From Nonomuraea fuscirosea (lineage in GTDB: Bacteria; Actinomycetota; Actinomycetes; Streptosporangiales; Streptosporangiaceae), in contig NZ_PVNG01000010.1 of NCBI RefSeq assembly GCF_003001935.1, forward strand, positions 1-64,000: a DNA stretch of 64,000 nt. Reading direction: 5' to 3'. Under the pieces are notes generated by a model. The model saw nothing but the letters and a program-made list of their open reading frames with translations, was not told the origin of the DNA and made no database searches. Below, in pieces: positions 8,424 to 17,189 of the stretch; positions within the stretch are counted from its first letter, which is position 1, and each line of letters begins with the position of its first letter. The position numbers were made by a program, and so were the translations under genes.

Positions 8424-9356
8424 TTACTTCTCGTGGTTCGCGAGCCAGCGCTCGGAGTCGAGCGAGGCCGCACAGCCGGTGCCGGCCGCGGTGATGGCCT
8501 GGCGGTAGGTGTGGTCCACCACGTCACCTGCGGCGAAGACGCCGTCGATGTTGGTCGCGGTGGTCGGCGAGGCGACCTTGATGTAGCCGTCCTCGTCGAG
8601 GTCGATCTGGCCCTTGACCAGCTCGGTGCGCGGATCGTGGCCGATGGCCAGGAACATCGCGTCTGTGGCCAGCTCGCACTCCTCGCCGGTCTTGACGTTG
8701 CGCAGCTTCACGGCCTCGACCTTGGTATCGCCGAGCACGTCGACGACCTCGGAGTCCCAGACGAAGCGGATCTTGTCGTTGGCCAGGGCCCGATCCTGCA
8801 TGATCTTGCTGGCCCGCAGCGAGTCACGGCGGTGCACCACCGTCACCATGCGCCCGAACCTGGTCAGGAACGTGGCCTCCTCCATCGCGGTGTCGCCGCC
8901 GCCCACGACCACGATGTCCTTGTTGCGGAAGAAGAACCCGTCACAGGTCGCGCACCAGGACACGCCGTGCCCGGACAGCCGCTTCTCGTTCTCCAGGCCG
9001 AGTTCGCGATAGCCGGAGCCCATGGCCAGGATGACCGACTTGGCGTAGTAGGTCTCGGTGTGGGTCTTGACGACCTTGGGGTTGGCCTCCAGGTCGACCT
9101 CGACGACGTCGTCCGCGACCAGCTCGGCGCCGAACCGCTCGGCCTGCTTGCGCAGGTTGTCCATCAGGTCGGGGCCCATGATGCCGTCGGGGAACCCGGG
9201 GAAGTTCTCCACGTCGGTGGTGTTCATCAGCGCACCACCGGCGGTGACGGAACCCTCGAAGATCAACGGCTTGAGTTCGGCGCGCGCGGAGTAGACGGCC
9301 GCGGTATAGCCTGCTGGGCCGGATCCGATAATGATCACGTTACGAACGTCGCTCAA
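8424..9356 (-). CDS. trxB: Thioredoxin reductase
   Basis: NADPH:thioredoxin reductase, an FAD homodimer. With a TTG start at 9356 it is 310 aa and begins SDVRNVIIIGSGPAG, matching the usual start of actinobacterial TrxB. FAD motif GSGPAG at 11-16, redox CATC at C135-C138, NADPH motif GGGDTA near 155, and C-terminal GDVVDHTYRQA. TTG has GAGGAAGG about 10 nt upstream. An in-frame ATG-like start at 9398 is rejected because it lies inside the -10 element of the SigR-type promoter. Confidence 0.95.
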   Translation of the reverse strand: MSDVRNVIIIGSGPAGYTAAVYSARAELKPLIFEGSVTAGGALMNTTDVENFPGFPDGIMGPDLMDNLRKQAERFGAELVADDVVEVDLEANPKVVKTHTETYYAKSVILAMGSGYRELGLENEKRLSGHGVSWCATCDGFFFRNKDIVVVGGGDTAMEEATFLTRFGRMVTVVHRRDSLRASKIMQDRALANDKIRFVWDSEVVDVLGDTKVEAVKLRNVKTGEECELATDAMFLAIGHDPRTELVKGQIDLDEDGYIKVASPTTATNIDGVFAAGDVVDHTYRQAITAAGTGCAASLDSERWLANHEK

Positions 9357-9396
9357 CGCTCCCACGCCTTCCTCGTCTGCTGTTGCCACCGGCGTC

Positions 9397-9423
9397 AACA
9401 GATCCTAGGCCGCCGAGATTCCC
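9397..9423 (-). promoter_or_regulatory. SigR-type disulfide-stress promoter of trxBA
   Basis: On the minus strand GGGAAT (9423-9418) is followed by exactly 18 bases and then GTT (9399-9397). This equals the GGAAT-N18-GTT consensus of Streptomyces SigR/mycobacterial SigH promoters, and trxBA is a classic target of that regulon. The implied transcription start, near 9390, leaves a leader of about 30 nt before the TTG at 9356. Confidence 0.82.
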
Positions 9424-9466
9424 GCCCCTACCGGGCAACGCCATGACACGGCCGAGACAAAACGAA

Positions 9467-9488
9467 AGAGCCCGCCGAAGCGGGCTCT
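9467..9488 (-). terminator. Terminator after anti-sigma gene
   Basis: Arms agagcccgc (9467-9475) and gcgggctct (9480-9488) with a 4-nt loop, followed on the minus strand by the T-rich run tttcgtttt. It separates the sigM operon from trxBA. Confidence 0.85.
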
Positions 9489-9503
9489 GACGTGCAGCTT
9501 TGC

Positions 9504-10445
9504 CTACCAGCGGCCCAGGGAGGGCTTGCGCAGGTTCTTGCAGCTGAACGGATCGACGACGTCGATGCGGACCTTCTTGGCGGCCCGCTGCTTCCACGAG
9601 GCCACGATGAGCGCCTCCTGGCCGTTGTACTGGCCCTGGTCCACCGCGAACACGTCGAGCTTGGCCCGCCGCGACACGGTGGTGACGCACTTGGCGACCT
9701 CGTCAGCGCTGGACGGGCTGCCGATGATGGGAGCCGGACCCAGGAAGCTCTGCAGGGACATCCGCAGTTCGGGGTCGCTGTAGTTGTGGTTGCTGTCGGT
9801 CAGCGCGTAGGACTTGGCTCTCACCGCGTCTCTCGTCGGCTGCTGGGGCGTCGACGGCTGCGACTGGGTCTGCGGGGGCAGGGCGACCGGTGCCGCGCCG
9901 CCTCCGCCGCCTCCTCCCGCGGCCAGCAGGTTGGTGGAGGCCACGGCCGTGCCGACCACGACGGCCGCCGCCGCCGCCGCCGCGACCGCGGGCATCGCCC
10001 ATCGGCGCCGCCGGATCGTCCGGCTCCTGGCCGGGACGATGTCGCCGTCGTCGGAGACCACGCCGAGCCGGACCGGCTGGGGGACCTCATCGACGCCCGT
10101 CACGCCTGGAGGCGCGGGCTGTGGCGTCTCGGCCTGCCGCTCCCACGGGGAGTCCCGCATGAGCTCGTCCCAGTCCGGTGCTTCCGCCAGGCCGACACCT
10201 CCGCCGCGCCTGGAGTCCGCCTCGGCGGCCAGGGCTTTGTCGATGCGCAGTGCGACACCCATCGGCATGGCCGGAGTGGGGGTCGCCGCCAGCACCTCGC
10301 GAACCGCCGCCAGGTCGGCCAGTAGCTCCCCACAGGGGTCGCAGACCGCGAGATGCCCGCGGACCTGGCGCGCCGTGCCGACGTCCAAGAGGTCCTCGGC
10401 CAGTTCGGCGAGGATCTCAAGATCGTAGTGCGTATCACCCGTCAC
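9504..10445 (-). CDS. Membrane-anchored zinc-finger anti-sigma factor for SigM
   Basis: Predicted anti-sigma factor that holds SigM inactive at the membrane. The N-terminal ~55 residues carry the ZAS-type motif H-x3-C-x2-C (HLAVCDPC). A long Pro/Arg-rich linker leads to one membrane helix (MPAVAAAAAAAVVVG) and an extracytoplasmic domain rich in Ser/Gln with a C-terminal globular part containing one Cys pair partner. GTG at 10445 overlaps the last 11 bp of sigM and has GGGAG 9 nt upstream, so translation is likely coupled. Position and overlap match RsmA-type partners of actinobacterial SigM. Confidence 0.85.
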   Translation of the reverse strand: MTGDTHYDLEILAELAEDLLDVGTARQVRGHLAVCDPCGELLADLAAVREVLAATPTPAMPMGVALRIDKALAAEADSRRGGGVGLAEAPDWDELMRDSPWERQAETPQPAPPGVTGVDEVPQPVRLGVVSDDGDIVPARSRTIRRRRWAMPAVAAAAAAAVVVGTAVASTNLLAAGGGGGGGAAPVALPPQTQSQPSTPQQPTRDAVRAKSYALTDSNHNYSDPELRMSLQSFLGPAPIIGSPSSADEVAKCVTTVSRRAKLDVFAVDQGQYNGQEALIVASWKQRAAKKVRIDVVDPFSCKNLRKPSLGRW

Positions 10446-11070
10446 GAAGTTCTGCTCCCTTCGCGGATGAGACGCGATTGAGTTCCGATCGGTTCCGCAG
10501 ATGCGAAAGAATTGGGGCAAGTTTCGCGCGTCCTCGGGCACACCTGCTCTTCACCGTGCCGCTCGGCACCTGGAGCACCTGAGCTGCGTCTTCGACCGAA
10601 TAGCCCATCATGTCCACCAGCACCAACGCTGCGCGCTGGTCGTTGGGCAGCAGTTTGAGCGCGGCCGAAACCTCCATCGAGACCTCGCGCTCGACGGTCT
10701 GGTCGGGCAGCGGGGTCTCGCGCTCCGCGGCCTCGATGAGCTCGTCGTCGGCGACCGGTCTGACGGACTTGCGGCGCATCCGGTCGAGGCAGGCGTTGAC
10801 CACGATCCGGTGCAGCCAGGTGGTGACGGCCGCCTCGCCACGGAACGTGGCGGCCTTGCGATATGCGGAGACGAAGGCGTCCTGCACGGCGTCGGCGGCC
10901 TCGTCGGGGTCACCGAGCGTACGCAGGGCGACCGCCCACATGCGGTCGCGGTGTCTTTTGACGATTTCGCTGAAGGCGTGTGGATCCCCATGGATGTGCG
11001 CGGTCAGCAGCTCGGCGTCTGTGACCGCCGGCCGCTCCGCTGCTGAGGGTGTCTCGGGTGGGGAGTTCAC
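10435..11070 (-). CDS. sigM: ECF sigma factor SigM
   Basis: 211-aa ECF sigma factor (regions 2 and 4 only). Region 2: the segment HIHGDPHAFSEIVKRH near 29-44, DPDEAADAVQDAF near 64-76 and TWLHRIVVNACLDRMRR near 95-111. Region 4: a DQRAALVLVDMMGYS segment and the helix-turn-helix VLQVPSGTVKSRCARGRAKL. It lies 15 bp downstream of the pseudokinase gene and overlaps the anti-sigma gene. Locus order trxBA / anti-sigma / sigM / murJ block is the conserved oriC-proximal SigM locus; the family responds to envelope or oxidative stress, but the signal here is not shown by sequence. Confidence 0.9.
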   Translation of the reverse strand: MNSPPETPSAAERPAVTDAELLTAHIHGDPHAFSEIVKRHRDRMWAVALRTLGDPDEAADAVQDAFVSAYRKAATFRGEAAVTTWLHRIVVNACLDRMRRKSVRPVADDELIEAAERETPLPDQTVEREVSMEVSAALKLLPNDQRAALVLVDMMGYSVEDAAQVLQVPSGTVKSRCARGRAKLAPILSHLRNRSELNRVSSAKGAELRDG

Positions 11071-11085
11071 AAGAGAGTTTCCTGA

Positions 11086-12606
11086 TTATGCCGATCCGGG
11101 AGAGTGCACCACTACCTCATAGATGGTGCCATGAAAAGTGCCTGCATCCGTCGGAACACGCGTAAACCAGATCAAAACGTACTGACCGCTTGCTGCCTGG
11201 TCAGGGGTAAGGGTGGTTTTACCTGCGGCGTTCTTCTTGGTCGCCACGGTCTTCAACGAGTCGAGATCGGCTGAGTCGCCCACCTTGAGCTCGACGTTCG
11301 CGCCCGGCGCATCCGACAGCGTAGCGACCACGTCGCTGATCTGCACGGACTTGCCCATGTCGAGCAGCAGGCCCACGCCGTCCTTGAGGCGGCCCAGGTC
11401 GGCGCTGGTGTAGGTCTCGGTCTTCCACAAGGTGCTGGGCTTGCCGTCGATGGCCAGCTTCGCCAGGTCGGGCTTCTCGTCGCCGTCGCCCAGCGGGTCG
11501 AAGCCGCGCGCCTTGTCCGGCTTGACGGTCTCGGCGGCGGCCGAGGGGGACGCGGAGGCCGTGGGCTCGGCGCTGGCCGTCCCCGGCGTGGTCGGGCTGC
11601 CCAGGCTGCGGCCGATCGTCCAGGCGCCGACACCGACCGCGGCGATGACCAGCAGCACCACCAGCGTCATCAGCACCCGGTTGAGCGTGCTGCCGCCGCC
11701 GTTGGAGGGCCGGCGCGGTGGCGCGGGAGGCAGCGGCGGGGGAGTGGAGGCCTTGTGCCGGTGGGCGATGTCGAGGCCCTCGGTGTGGGAGGCCGAGGCC
11801 ACGGCGGGCGTCGAGGGGTAGGAGATGGGGATCGGCATCGGCCTGGCCACGTCGGCCAGCGCCTCGGCCACCTCGGACGGGGTGGTCAGCGGGCTCTGGC
11901 CCCGGCGTGACTCGGGCAGGCAGGCGCGCACGGTGACGGCGTCGAGGTAGCCGGGCACGCCGGCGGTGACCTGGCGGGGCGTGCAGAAGTGGCCGTCGAT
12001 CATGGGGGCCGCGGGCAGGCCGCCCTCTTCCTCGTCGCCCGGCCAGTGGCCGGTCAGCCCGGCGTACAGCAGCCGGCCCAGCCCCTCGGCGTCGTCGAGC
12101 GCCGGCTGGTCGGTGGTCAGGCCGTACATGGCCGCGTCGACGGCCACGCCGAGCACCTTGACCGTGTTGCCGGTCGTCCACACCAGATGGGAGGGCTGCA
12201 GGCACAGATGGAAGAGCTGCGCCTCGTGGGCGTGCGCGAGCGCCTCGGCGGCCTCGGCGACCAGCCCGGCCGCACGGTCGGGCTCCAGCGGCCCCGAGGC
12301 CAGCAGGTCGGTCAGGGTCTCACCGGTGACCCACTCGCTGACGACGTAGGAGGCCTTCTCGTCCTCGGCGGCGTCGAACACCTGGGTCAGGCGGGGGTCG
12401 GTCAGCCTGCTCGCCGCGCGCGCGGCGGTGACGACCTCGTGGACACGGGGGAAAGAGGAGTCGAAAGTGTGCACGGCCACGGGCCGGGCGAGGATCTCGT
12501 CGATGGCCTTCCACAACGTGGCGCCTTCGGACTCGCTGACGCGGTCCTCGAGCCTGAATCGCTCGGCTAGACGAGTGCCGGGTTCGACGGCCGACGTGCT
12601 GCTCAC
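11086..12606 (-). CDS. Membrane pseudokinase with C-terminal discoidin-like domain (MurJ partner)
   Basis: 506 aa. Residues ~10-290 form a protein kinase fold whose catalytic residues are lost: the VAIK lysine is histidine (H46 in RPVAVHTF), the HRD loop reads FHLCLQPSHL (132-141), and DFG reads GVA (153-155). A Pro-rich linker, one membrane helix (VLMTLVVLLVIAAVGVG, ~305-325) and an extracytoplasmic beta-sandwich domain (DGKPSTLWKTETY, GVGLLLDMG) follow. In mycobacteria the same pseudokinase and C-terminal domain are fused to MurJ (MviN); here they form a separate protein. GTG 12606 is chosen for its GGAG-like site. Likely role: scaffold/regulator of lipid II flipping, by analogy. Confidence 0.82.
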   Translation of the reverse strand: MSSTSAVEPGTRLAERFRLEDRVSESEGATLWKAIDEILARPVAVHTFDSSFPRVHEVVTAARAASRLTDPRLTQVFDAAEDEKASYVVSEWVTGETLTDLLASGPLEPDRAAGLVAEAAEALAHAHEAQLFHLCLQPSHLVWTTGNTVKVLGVAVDAAMYGLTTDQPALDDAEGLGRLLYAGLTGHWPGDEEEGGLPAAPMIDGHFCTPRQVTAGVPGYLDAVTVRACLPESRRGQSPLTTPSEVAEALADVARPMPIPISYPSTPAVASASHTEGLDIAHRHKASTPPPLPPAPPRRPSNGGGSTLNRVLMTLVVLLVIAAVGVGAWTIGRSLGSPTTPGTASAEPTASASPSAAAETVKPDKARGFDPLGDGDEKPDLAKLAIDGKPSTLWKTETYTSADLGRLKDGVGLLLDMGKSVQISDVVATLSDAPGANVELKVGDSADLDSLKTVATKKNAAGKTTLTPDQAASGQYVLIWFTRVPTDAGTFHGTIYEVVVHSPGSA

Positions 12607-12772
12607 TGGCTCACTCCGCTGGGCCGATCGGGCGTGCTCATTATTGGACGCGCCTGCGTGGTGGTGTCCCACGAAGGCACGTTATGTCGGATGGATCCGC
12701 CCACGCCCCTCCTGCTTCCATTCGCGCGTGTCGGGCTCCATGGTAGTGCCGAGAAGATTCCGCCCGCGTTCT

Positions 12773-14377
12773 TTACCGACCTACCCGCCTCGCGACCATC
12801 CCAACGATCGAGTTGACCTCGGGAATGCGCATTCTGTGGGCAACGCCGAGATACAGCAGTATCCCGAGCCCGCCGCCGATCGCCAGCACGATCACCGAGT
12901 TGAGGAAGTCGAGCCCGCCGAAGACCGTGGTGAACAGCCAGACCGAGGCCAGCGCCAGCACGGCCGTGGGGATGGCGGCCAGATACATCCTGGTCATCGC
13001 CATGCCGACGGCCCAGCCGCCCAGGCCCCGCACCCGGCGTGAGGCCAGCATCCAGGCCAGGACCGCGCCCAGCCCGTACGCGATCGCGTACGCCAGAGCC
13101 AGCCCCATCACCGCGTACTGGGCCGGCAGCAGCACGAAGAACAGCACCATGAGCAGCGCGTTGACCACCGTCGTGCCCGCCCCGATGAACACCGGCGTGC
13201 GTGTGTCACCGAAGCTGTAGAAGACGCGCAGCAGCAGCTGGAACACCGCGAACGGCACCAGCGCCAGCCCGTAGACCTGCAGCACGTTGCCGATGTAGAC
13301 GGCGTCGGCGACGCTGTTGGCGCCGTGGCCGTAGATGGGCACGGTGATCGCCGGGCCGAGCACCATGAGCAGCAGCGACACCGGCACCATCAGCGAGCAG
13401 ACGAGCCGCACGCTGGAGCCGAACTCCTCCCGCACGTCGGCGAAGCGCCCGTCGGCCACCGCCCGGCTCATCCGCGGCAGCATGGCCGTGATCACCGAGA
13501 CGCCGATGACGCCGTACGGGAGCTGGAAAAGCTGGAACGCCAGCGTGTACGGGCTGATGCCGTGACCGGCGACCACGTTGCCCGCCGAGCTGGCCAGGTT
13601 GGTCGTCAGCATGAAGCCGAGCTGGGTGACCACCACGTAGCCGATCGTCCACACGCCCGCCCTGCCCATCTCGCCGAGCCGGGCGTTTCGCAGGTCGAAG
13701 CGGGGCACGAAGGAGAACCCGGCCCGCCGCAGCGCCACGATGAGCACCACGGCCTGCCCCACGATGCCCGCCGTGGTGCCGAGGCCGAGGAGCGCGAGGT
13801 CGGTGTCGGTGACCTTGTCGATGTCGCCGCCGGTGCCGACCACGGCGTAGAGCACGAACACCACGATGACGACGAGGTTGTTGACCACCGGGGCCCACAT
13901 GGGGGCGCCGTAGCGGTCACGCGTGTTGAGGATGGCCCCGGCCACCGCGCCGACGCCGAAGAAGGCGAGCTGCGGCAGGATGAAGCGGGCCAGCGTGACC
14001 GCGACCTCGAAGCGCCTGCTGCCCGGGTCCCAGTCGGTGTAGAGGTCGATCAGCAGTGGCGCGGCCAGCACGGCCGCCACCGCGACCACGATCAGCGCGA
14101 CCGTGGAGATCGTCAGCAGCCGCTGCTCGTAGGCCCGCCCGCCGTCCTCGTCGCTCTGCTGGGCCCGGACGATCATCGGCACCACGACGCTGCTCAGCAC
14201 GCCGAGCAGCAGCAGGTCGAGGATGCTGTACGGGATCGCGTACGCCGCGTTGTAGGCGTCGCCCAGGGCCGCCGTGCCGATGGCGTAGGCGAGCACCATC
14301 GTCCGCACGAACCCCGTGACCCTGGACACCATGGTGCCCGCCGCCATGATGGCGCTGGCCCGAAGCATGCGGCTCAT
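12773..14377 (-). CDS. murJ: Lipid II flippase MurJ
   Basis: 534-aa polytopic membrane protein of the MOP superfamily with about 14 predicted helices, flipping lipid II across the plasma membrane. The start MLRASAIMAAGTMVSRVTGFVR matches MurJ's helix 1 including the functional arginines. The mycobacterial C-terminal kinase extension is absent; that part is encoded by the next gene downstream, 166 bp away. ATG at 14377 overlaps the upstream gene's TGA by 4 bp (ATGA), so both are translated from one message. Confidence 0.93.
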   Translation of the reverse strand: MSRMLRASAIMAAGTMVSRVTGFVRTMVLAYAIGTAALGDAYNAAYAIPYSILDLLLLGVLSSVVVPMIVRAQQSDEDGGRAYEQRLLTISTVALIVVAVAAVLAAPLLIDLYTDWDPGSRRFEVAVTLARFILPQLAFFGVGAVAGAILNTRDRYGAPMWAPVVNNLVVIVVFVLYAVVGTGGDIDKVTDTDLALLGLGTTAGIVGQAVVLIVALRRAGFSFVPRFDLRNARLGEMGRAGVWTIGYVVVTQLGFMLTTNLASSAGNVVAGHGISPYTLAFQLFQLPYGVIGVSVITAMLPRMSRAVADGRFADVREEFGSSVRLVCSLMVPVSLLLMVLGPAITVPIYGHGANSVADAVYIGNVLQVYGLALVPFAVFQLLLRVFYSFGDTRTPVFIGAGTTVVNALLMVLFFVLLPAQYAVMGLALAYAIAYGLGAVLAWMLASRRVRGLGGWAVGMAMTRMYLAAIPTAVLALASVWLFTTVFGGLDFLNSVIVLAIGGGLGILLYLGVAHRMRIPEVNSIVGMVARRVGR

Positions 14378-16500
14378 ACGGATTCACTCTCCCGGGTCTT
14401 GGCCCGCGCGAGTCTACGCTGGGACCGGCGGCGCAGCAGCCGGGTCACCACGGCCGCGAGCATCACGGTCAGCGCCGCACCCACGATCACCAGGGCGATC
14501 CCGGTGTAGCCGGTGGTGCGGATGGTCAGGCGCTGCGGTTTGCTGTACGCCTGGCCGTCGGCGGTCCGCAGCTGCACGGTCACGGTGGCGTCGCCGCTGG
14601 TGTCGGGGGCGGCGCTCATCGGGACCTGGATCGTGCCGATCTGGCCCCCGCCGATCGGCAGCGACCAGACCGGCCGGTCGGCGTTGATCAGCAGCAGCTC
14701 GGGGTTGTTGGACTTGACCTCGACGAGCAGCTCGACGGGAGTGGACAGCGAGTTCTTCACGCTGATGGGCACGACGCCGTTGCTGCCGGCCAGCGTACGC
14801 GGCCGGTCGGGACCGGAGCCGGTGATCTGGATCTTGTTCGTCTGGGCGTCCACCACCGCGCTGACCAGCTTGGTGGCCGCCCGGCCGGCGCGGGTGCTGT
14901 TGCGCCAGGCCGACGAGGTGAGCCGCAGCACCGCCGCGTCGAAGCGCGACTGCGTCTTCTCGGCCGTGATCAGCGAGGTGAGCTGGGCCTTCGACCAGGC
15001 GTCCGCGACCGGGGCCAGGTATTTCCTGCTCAGCTCCTCCTTGCGGTCCTGCTCGGTGTAGGTCAGGCCGGCCCGCGGCACGGACGCCTTACCCGGCTTG
15101 AGCGACTCCAGGGGGGCCAGCTGCAGCCACGGCAGCCGGCCGGCCGTCTTGATCAGCGCGGTGACCAGCGCGGGGTTGGGGGACCAGCGCCGCGAGGGGG
15201 CGACGACCAGCGACCGCGGCAGGACCTGCCCCGGCTCGCCGGCGACCATCGCGGTCTCGGCGATGAAGCGCTGCGTGCTGAGCAGCACCGACGTGCCGGA
15301 GGCCGGCTCGAACAGCTTGCTCAGCTCGGCGTCGGCGACCAGCGCCGTGACGGGGCCGTTGACCGAGTCGAGCGTCGCGGCAGCGTCGGGGGTGGTGGTG
15401 ACGGGCGGCTGCGGCGGCAGGTTGGTGGAGTTGAGCAGCACGGTGTTGACGCCGCTGATCGCGAGCAGGTCGAGCGCGTCGGGGTCGAGCACGCCCGCCG
15501 CCGGCCAGTTGACGTTGGTCTTCGCGTTGCGGCTGAGCAGCGCCTTGGCGCTCTGCCCACCCAGCTCGATGGCCCGCTTGGTCTGCGAGTCGAGCCCCTG
15601 GTGCGCCAGCGCGGCCACGTCGGGGTCGGCGTAGGGGATCGCGGCCACGGGCGAGGAGGCCAGCGCGGTGCGCATGCCCGTCAGCCACTGCCCGGCCTGG
15701 GTGCTGGCCGGCTGGGACTGCTCGCCGTCCTTCGTCCTGACCTTGTAGCCCTTGGTCATCGCGTTGAGGTCGTTGAGCAGCGCCGGGTCGATCACCCAGG
15801 TGACGCTGGTGGGTGCGGACTGCGCGATCTGCAGCAGGTCGGCCAGGCGGCCCTTGCCGGCGATCGACTGGCTGAGCTTGTCGTCGATGAACAGGTTGTC
15901 GTCGGTGGCGCGGTGGGGCTGGTCGATGACGGGCAGCGCGATGGCGAGCTTGTTGCGCGGGGGACGCTGCGGCGTGACCGGCGCGTACGTGAGCATGGTG
16001 CGCTCCGCCGTGATCGGCACGCGGTACTGGGCGACATCGACGGCGATCCGGTAGACGCCGAACTCCCGCAGGCCGAGCTGCACGGGCGTGGCGGTGATCT
16101 CCCAGCGCTGCGAGGCGCCCGCGGCGAGCGGCGGGATGTCCATGAACGAGTTACGCGTGGACACGTTGAACGGCAGCGTCTGGTTGTTCTGGTCGCTCAG
16201 ATAGGCGGCCATGGCGGCGCGGTCGGTGACCTTCTGGGCGTCGTAGCGCAGCCGTACCTGGAGGCCGGACATGGGGGCGCCGGTGCCGTTGCGGACCGTA
16301 CCGGTGATCTTGATCACATCGGTCACGTTCTTCGGCACGTCCGGCGTGATCGACGTGATCGACACGGAGAGTTCCTGCCGCGCCGCGGCCGATGCGGAGG
16401 AGACGCTCGTCTTCGTGGCAGCCGCGCCCGGCGCCACCGCCACCAGGGGGGCGAGCAGCGCGGCTGACAACGCGGCGAGCAGCGTGGCCTTACGGATCAC
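14374..16500 (-). CDS. DUF6049 family secreted/anchored protein
   Basis: 708 aa. An N-terminal Sec signal peptide (KATLLAALSAALLAPLVAVAPGAAA) is followed by a large extracytoplasmic region with an early beta-rich NEW-like domain (VSITSITPDVPKNVTDVIKI), a central alpha/beta part, and a second beta domain near 560-660. One C-terminal membrane helix (GIALVIVGAALTVMLAAVV) and a basic tail anchor it with the bulk outside. Its 4-bp overlap with murJ is conserved in actinobacteria and implies an envelope role; the biochemical activity is unknown. Confidence 0.8.
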   Translation of the reverse strand: MIRKATLLAALSAALLAPLVAVAPGAAATKTSVSSASAAARQELSVSITSITPDVPKNVTDVIKITGTVRNGTGAPMSGLQVRLRYDAQKVTDRAAMAAYLSDQNNQTLPFNVSTRNSFMDIPPLAAGASQRWEITATPVQLGLREFGVYRIAVDVAQYRVPITAERTMLTYAPVTPQRPPRNKLAIALPVIDQPHRATDDNLFIDDKLSQSIAGKGRLADLLQIAQSAPTSVTWVIDPALLNDLNAMTKGYKVRTKDGEQSQPASTQAGQWLTGMRTALASSPVAAIPYADPDVAALAHQGLDSQTKRAIELGGQSAKALLSRNAKTNVNWPAAGVLDPDALDLLAISGVNTVLLNSTNLPPQPPVTTTPDAAATLDSVNGPVTALVADAELSKLFEPASGTSVLLSTQRFIAETAMVAGEPGQVLPRSLVVAPSRRWSPNPALVTALIKTAGRLPWLQLAPLESLKPGKASVPRAGLTYTEQDRKEELSRKYLAPVADAWSKAQLTSLITAEKTQSRFDAAVLRLTSSAWRNSTRAGRAATKLVSAVVDAQTNKIQITGSGPDRPRTLAGSNGVVPISVKNSLSTPVELLVEVKSNNPELLLINADRPVWSLPIGGGQIGTIQVPMSAAPDTSGDATVTVQLRTADGQAYSKPQRLTIRTTGYTGIALVIVGAALTVMLAAVVTRLLRRRSQRRLARAKTRESESV

Positions 16501-16550
16501 GCGAATGCCCGGCCTGGACTACGACGACGCACGCCCGCAATGGTACGGGC

Positions 16551-17075
16551 TCAGTGCCGTCGTGCGACCGCCACACGTGATCCTCGCGGGCGTGGGCCAC
16601 GTAGGTCGACCATCTTGCCTGGCAGGACGGTCAGCAGGTCGAGCGCACGAAGAGAGAGGGCGGTGTGCCGCTCGCCGGTGGCGGTGAAGAGGGGTTCGTC
16701 GTCGAGGACGAGCCGGTCGTCGATGAACATGGGCAGCGACTCCGGCAGCAGCAGCGGGCAGACGAGCCCGTCGGCGTAGTCGGTGGCCGCGTTGACCACG
16801 CGGGCGGGTGCGGGACGGACCTGGCGGGCGCCGAGCAGCGCGCCGACGACTCCGGGCCGCGCGGGTGCGGAGACGGGCGAGGTGACCCCGATGACGACCT
16901 CGCTGCCGACCCTGGTCGTCACTTCGAGCACCGTGACCGTGAGGCACCGCCCGGGCGCCGCGGAGACCGCCTCCGGCAGCTCTTCCGCGCATGTCATGGG
17001 ACGCGGAAGGCGTACGATCTCATGATGGACCTGGTGTGCGAGGAGCCAGCGGTGGATCGCGAGGGCGTCCTTCAT
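16551..17075 (-). CDS. YbaK/ProX-like aminoacyl-tRNA deacylase domain protein
   Basis: 174 aa with the YbaK/EbsC fold: N-terminal ALAIHRWLLAHQVHHEIVRLP, a central VVNAATDYADGLVCPLLLPESLPMF-type stretch and ERHTALSLRALDLL near the end. Relatives hydrolyse misacylated tRNA (Ala/Cys-tRNA-Pro) in trans. The usual catalytic lysine region is poorly conserved, so activity is uncertain. ATG at 17075 has a strong AAGGAGG five nt upstream. Divergent from pcnA, 51 bp before DUF6049; a shared tRNA theme with pcnA is suggestive only. Confidence 0.72.
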   Translation of the reverse strand: MKDALAIHRWLLAHQVHHEIVRLPRPMTCAEELPEAVSAAPGRCLTVTVLEVTTRVGSEVVIGVTSPVSAPARPGVVGALLGARQVRPAPARVVNAATDYADGLVCPLLLPESLPMFIDDRLVLDDEPLFTATGERHTALSLRALDLLTVLPGKMVDLRGPRPRGSRVAVARRH

Positions 17076-17189
17076 ATAGTCCTCCTTGCCTCATTCCATG
17101 GCCCCCGACGGTCCTTGGACCGACGGTAACCCGGACCTGGTGTGGCTCGGGGGATATGTTCCGGAAGCGCACAAGAAGGCCGACTCAGT

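Noticed and set aside
9357..9398. Upstream start for trxB at 9398
   Set aside because: The codon lies within the SigR-type -10 element, so it cannot be part of the mRNA made from that promoter.
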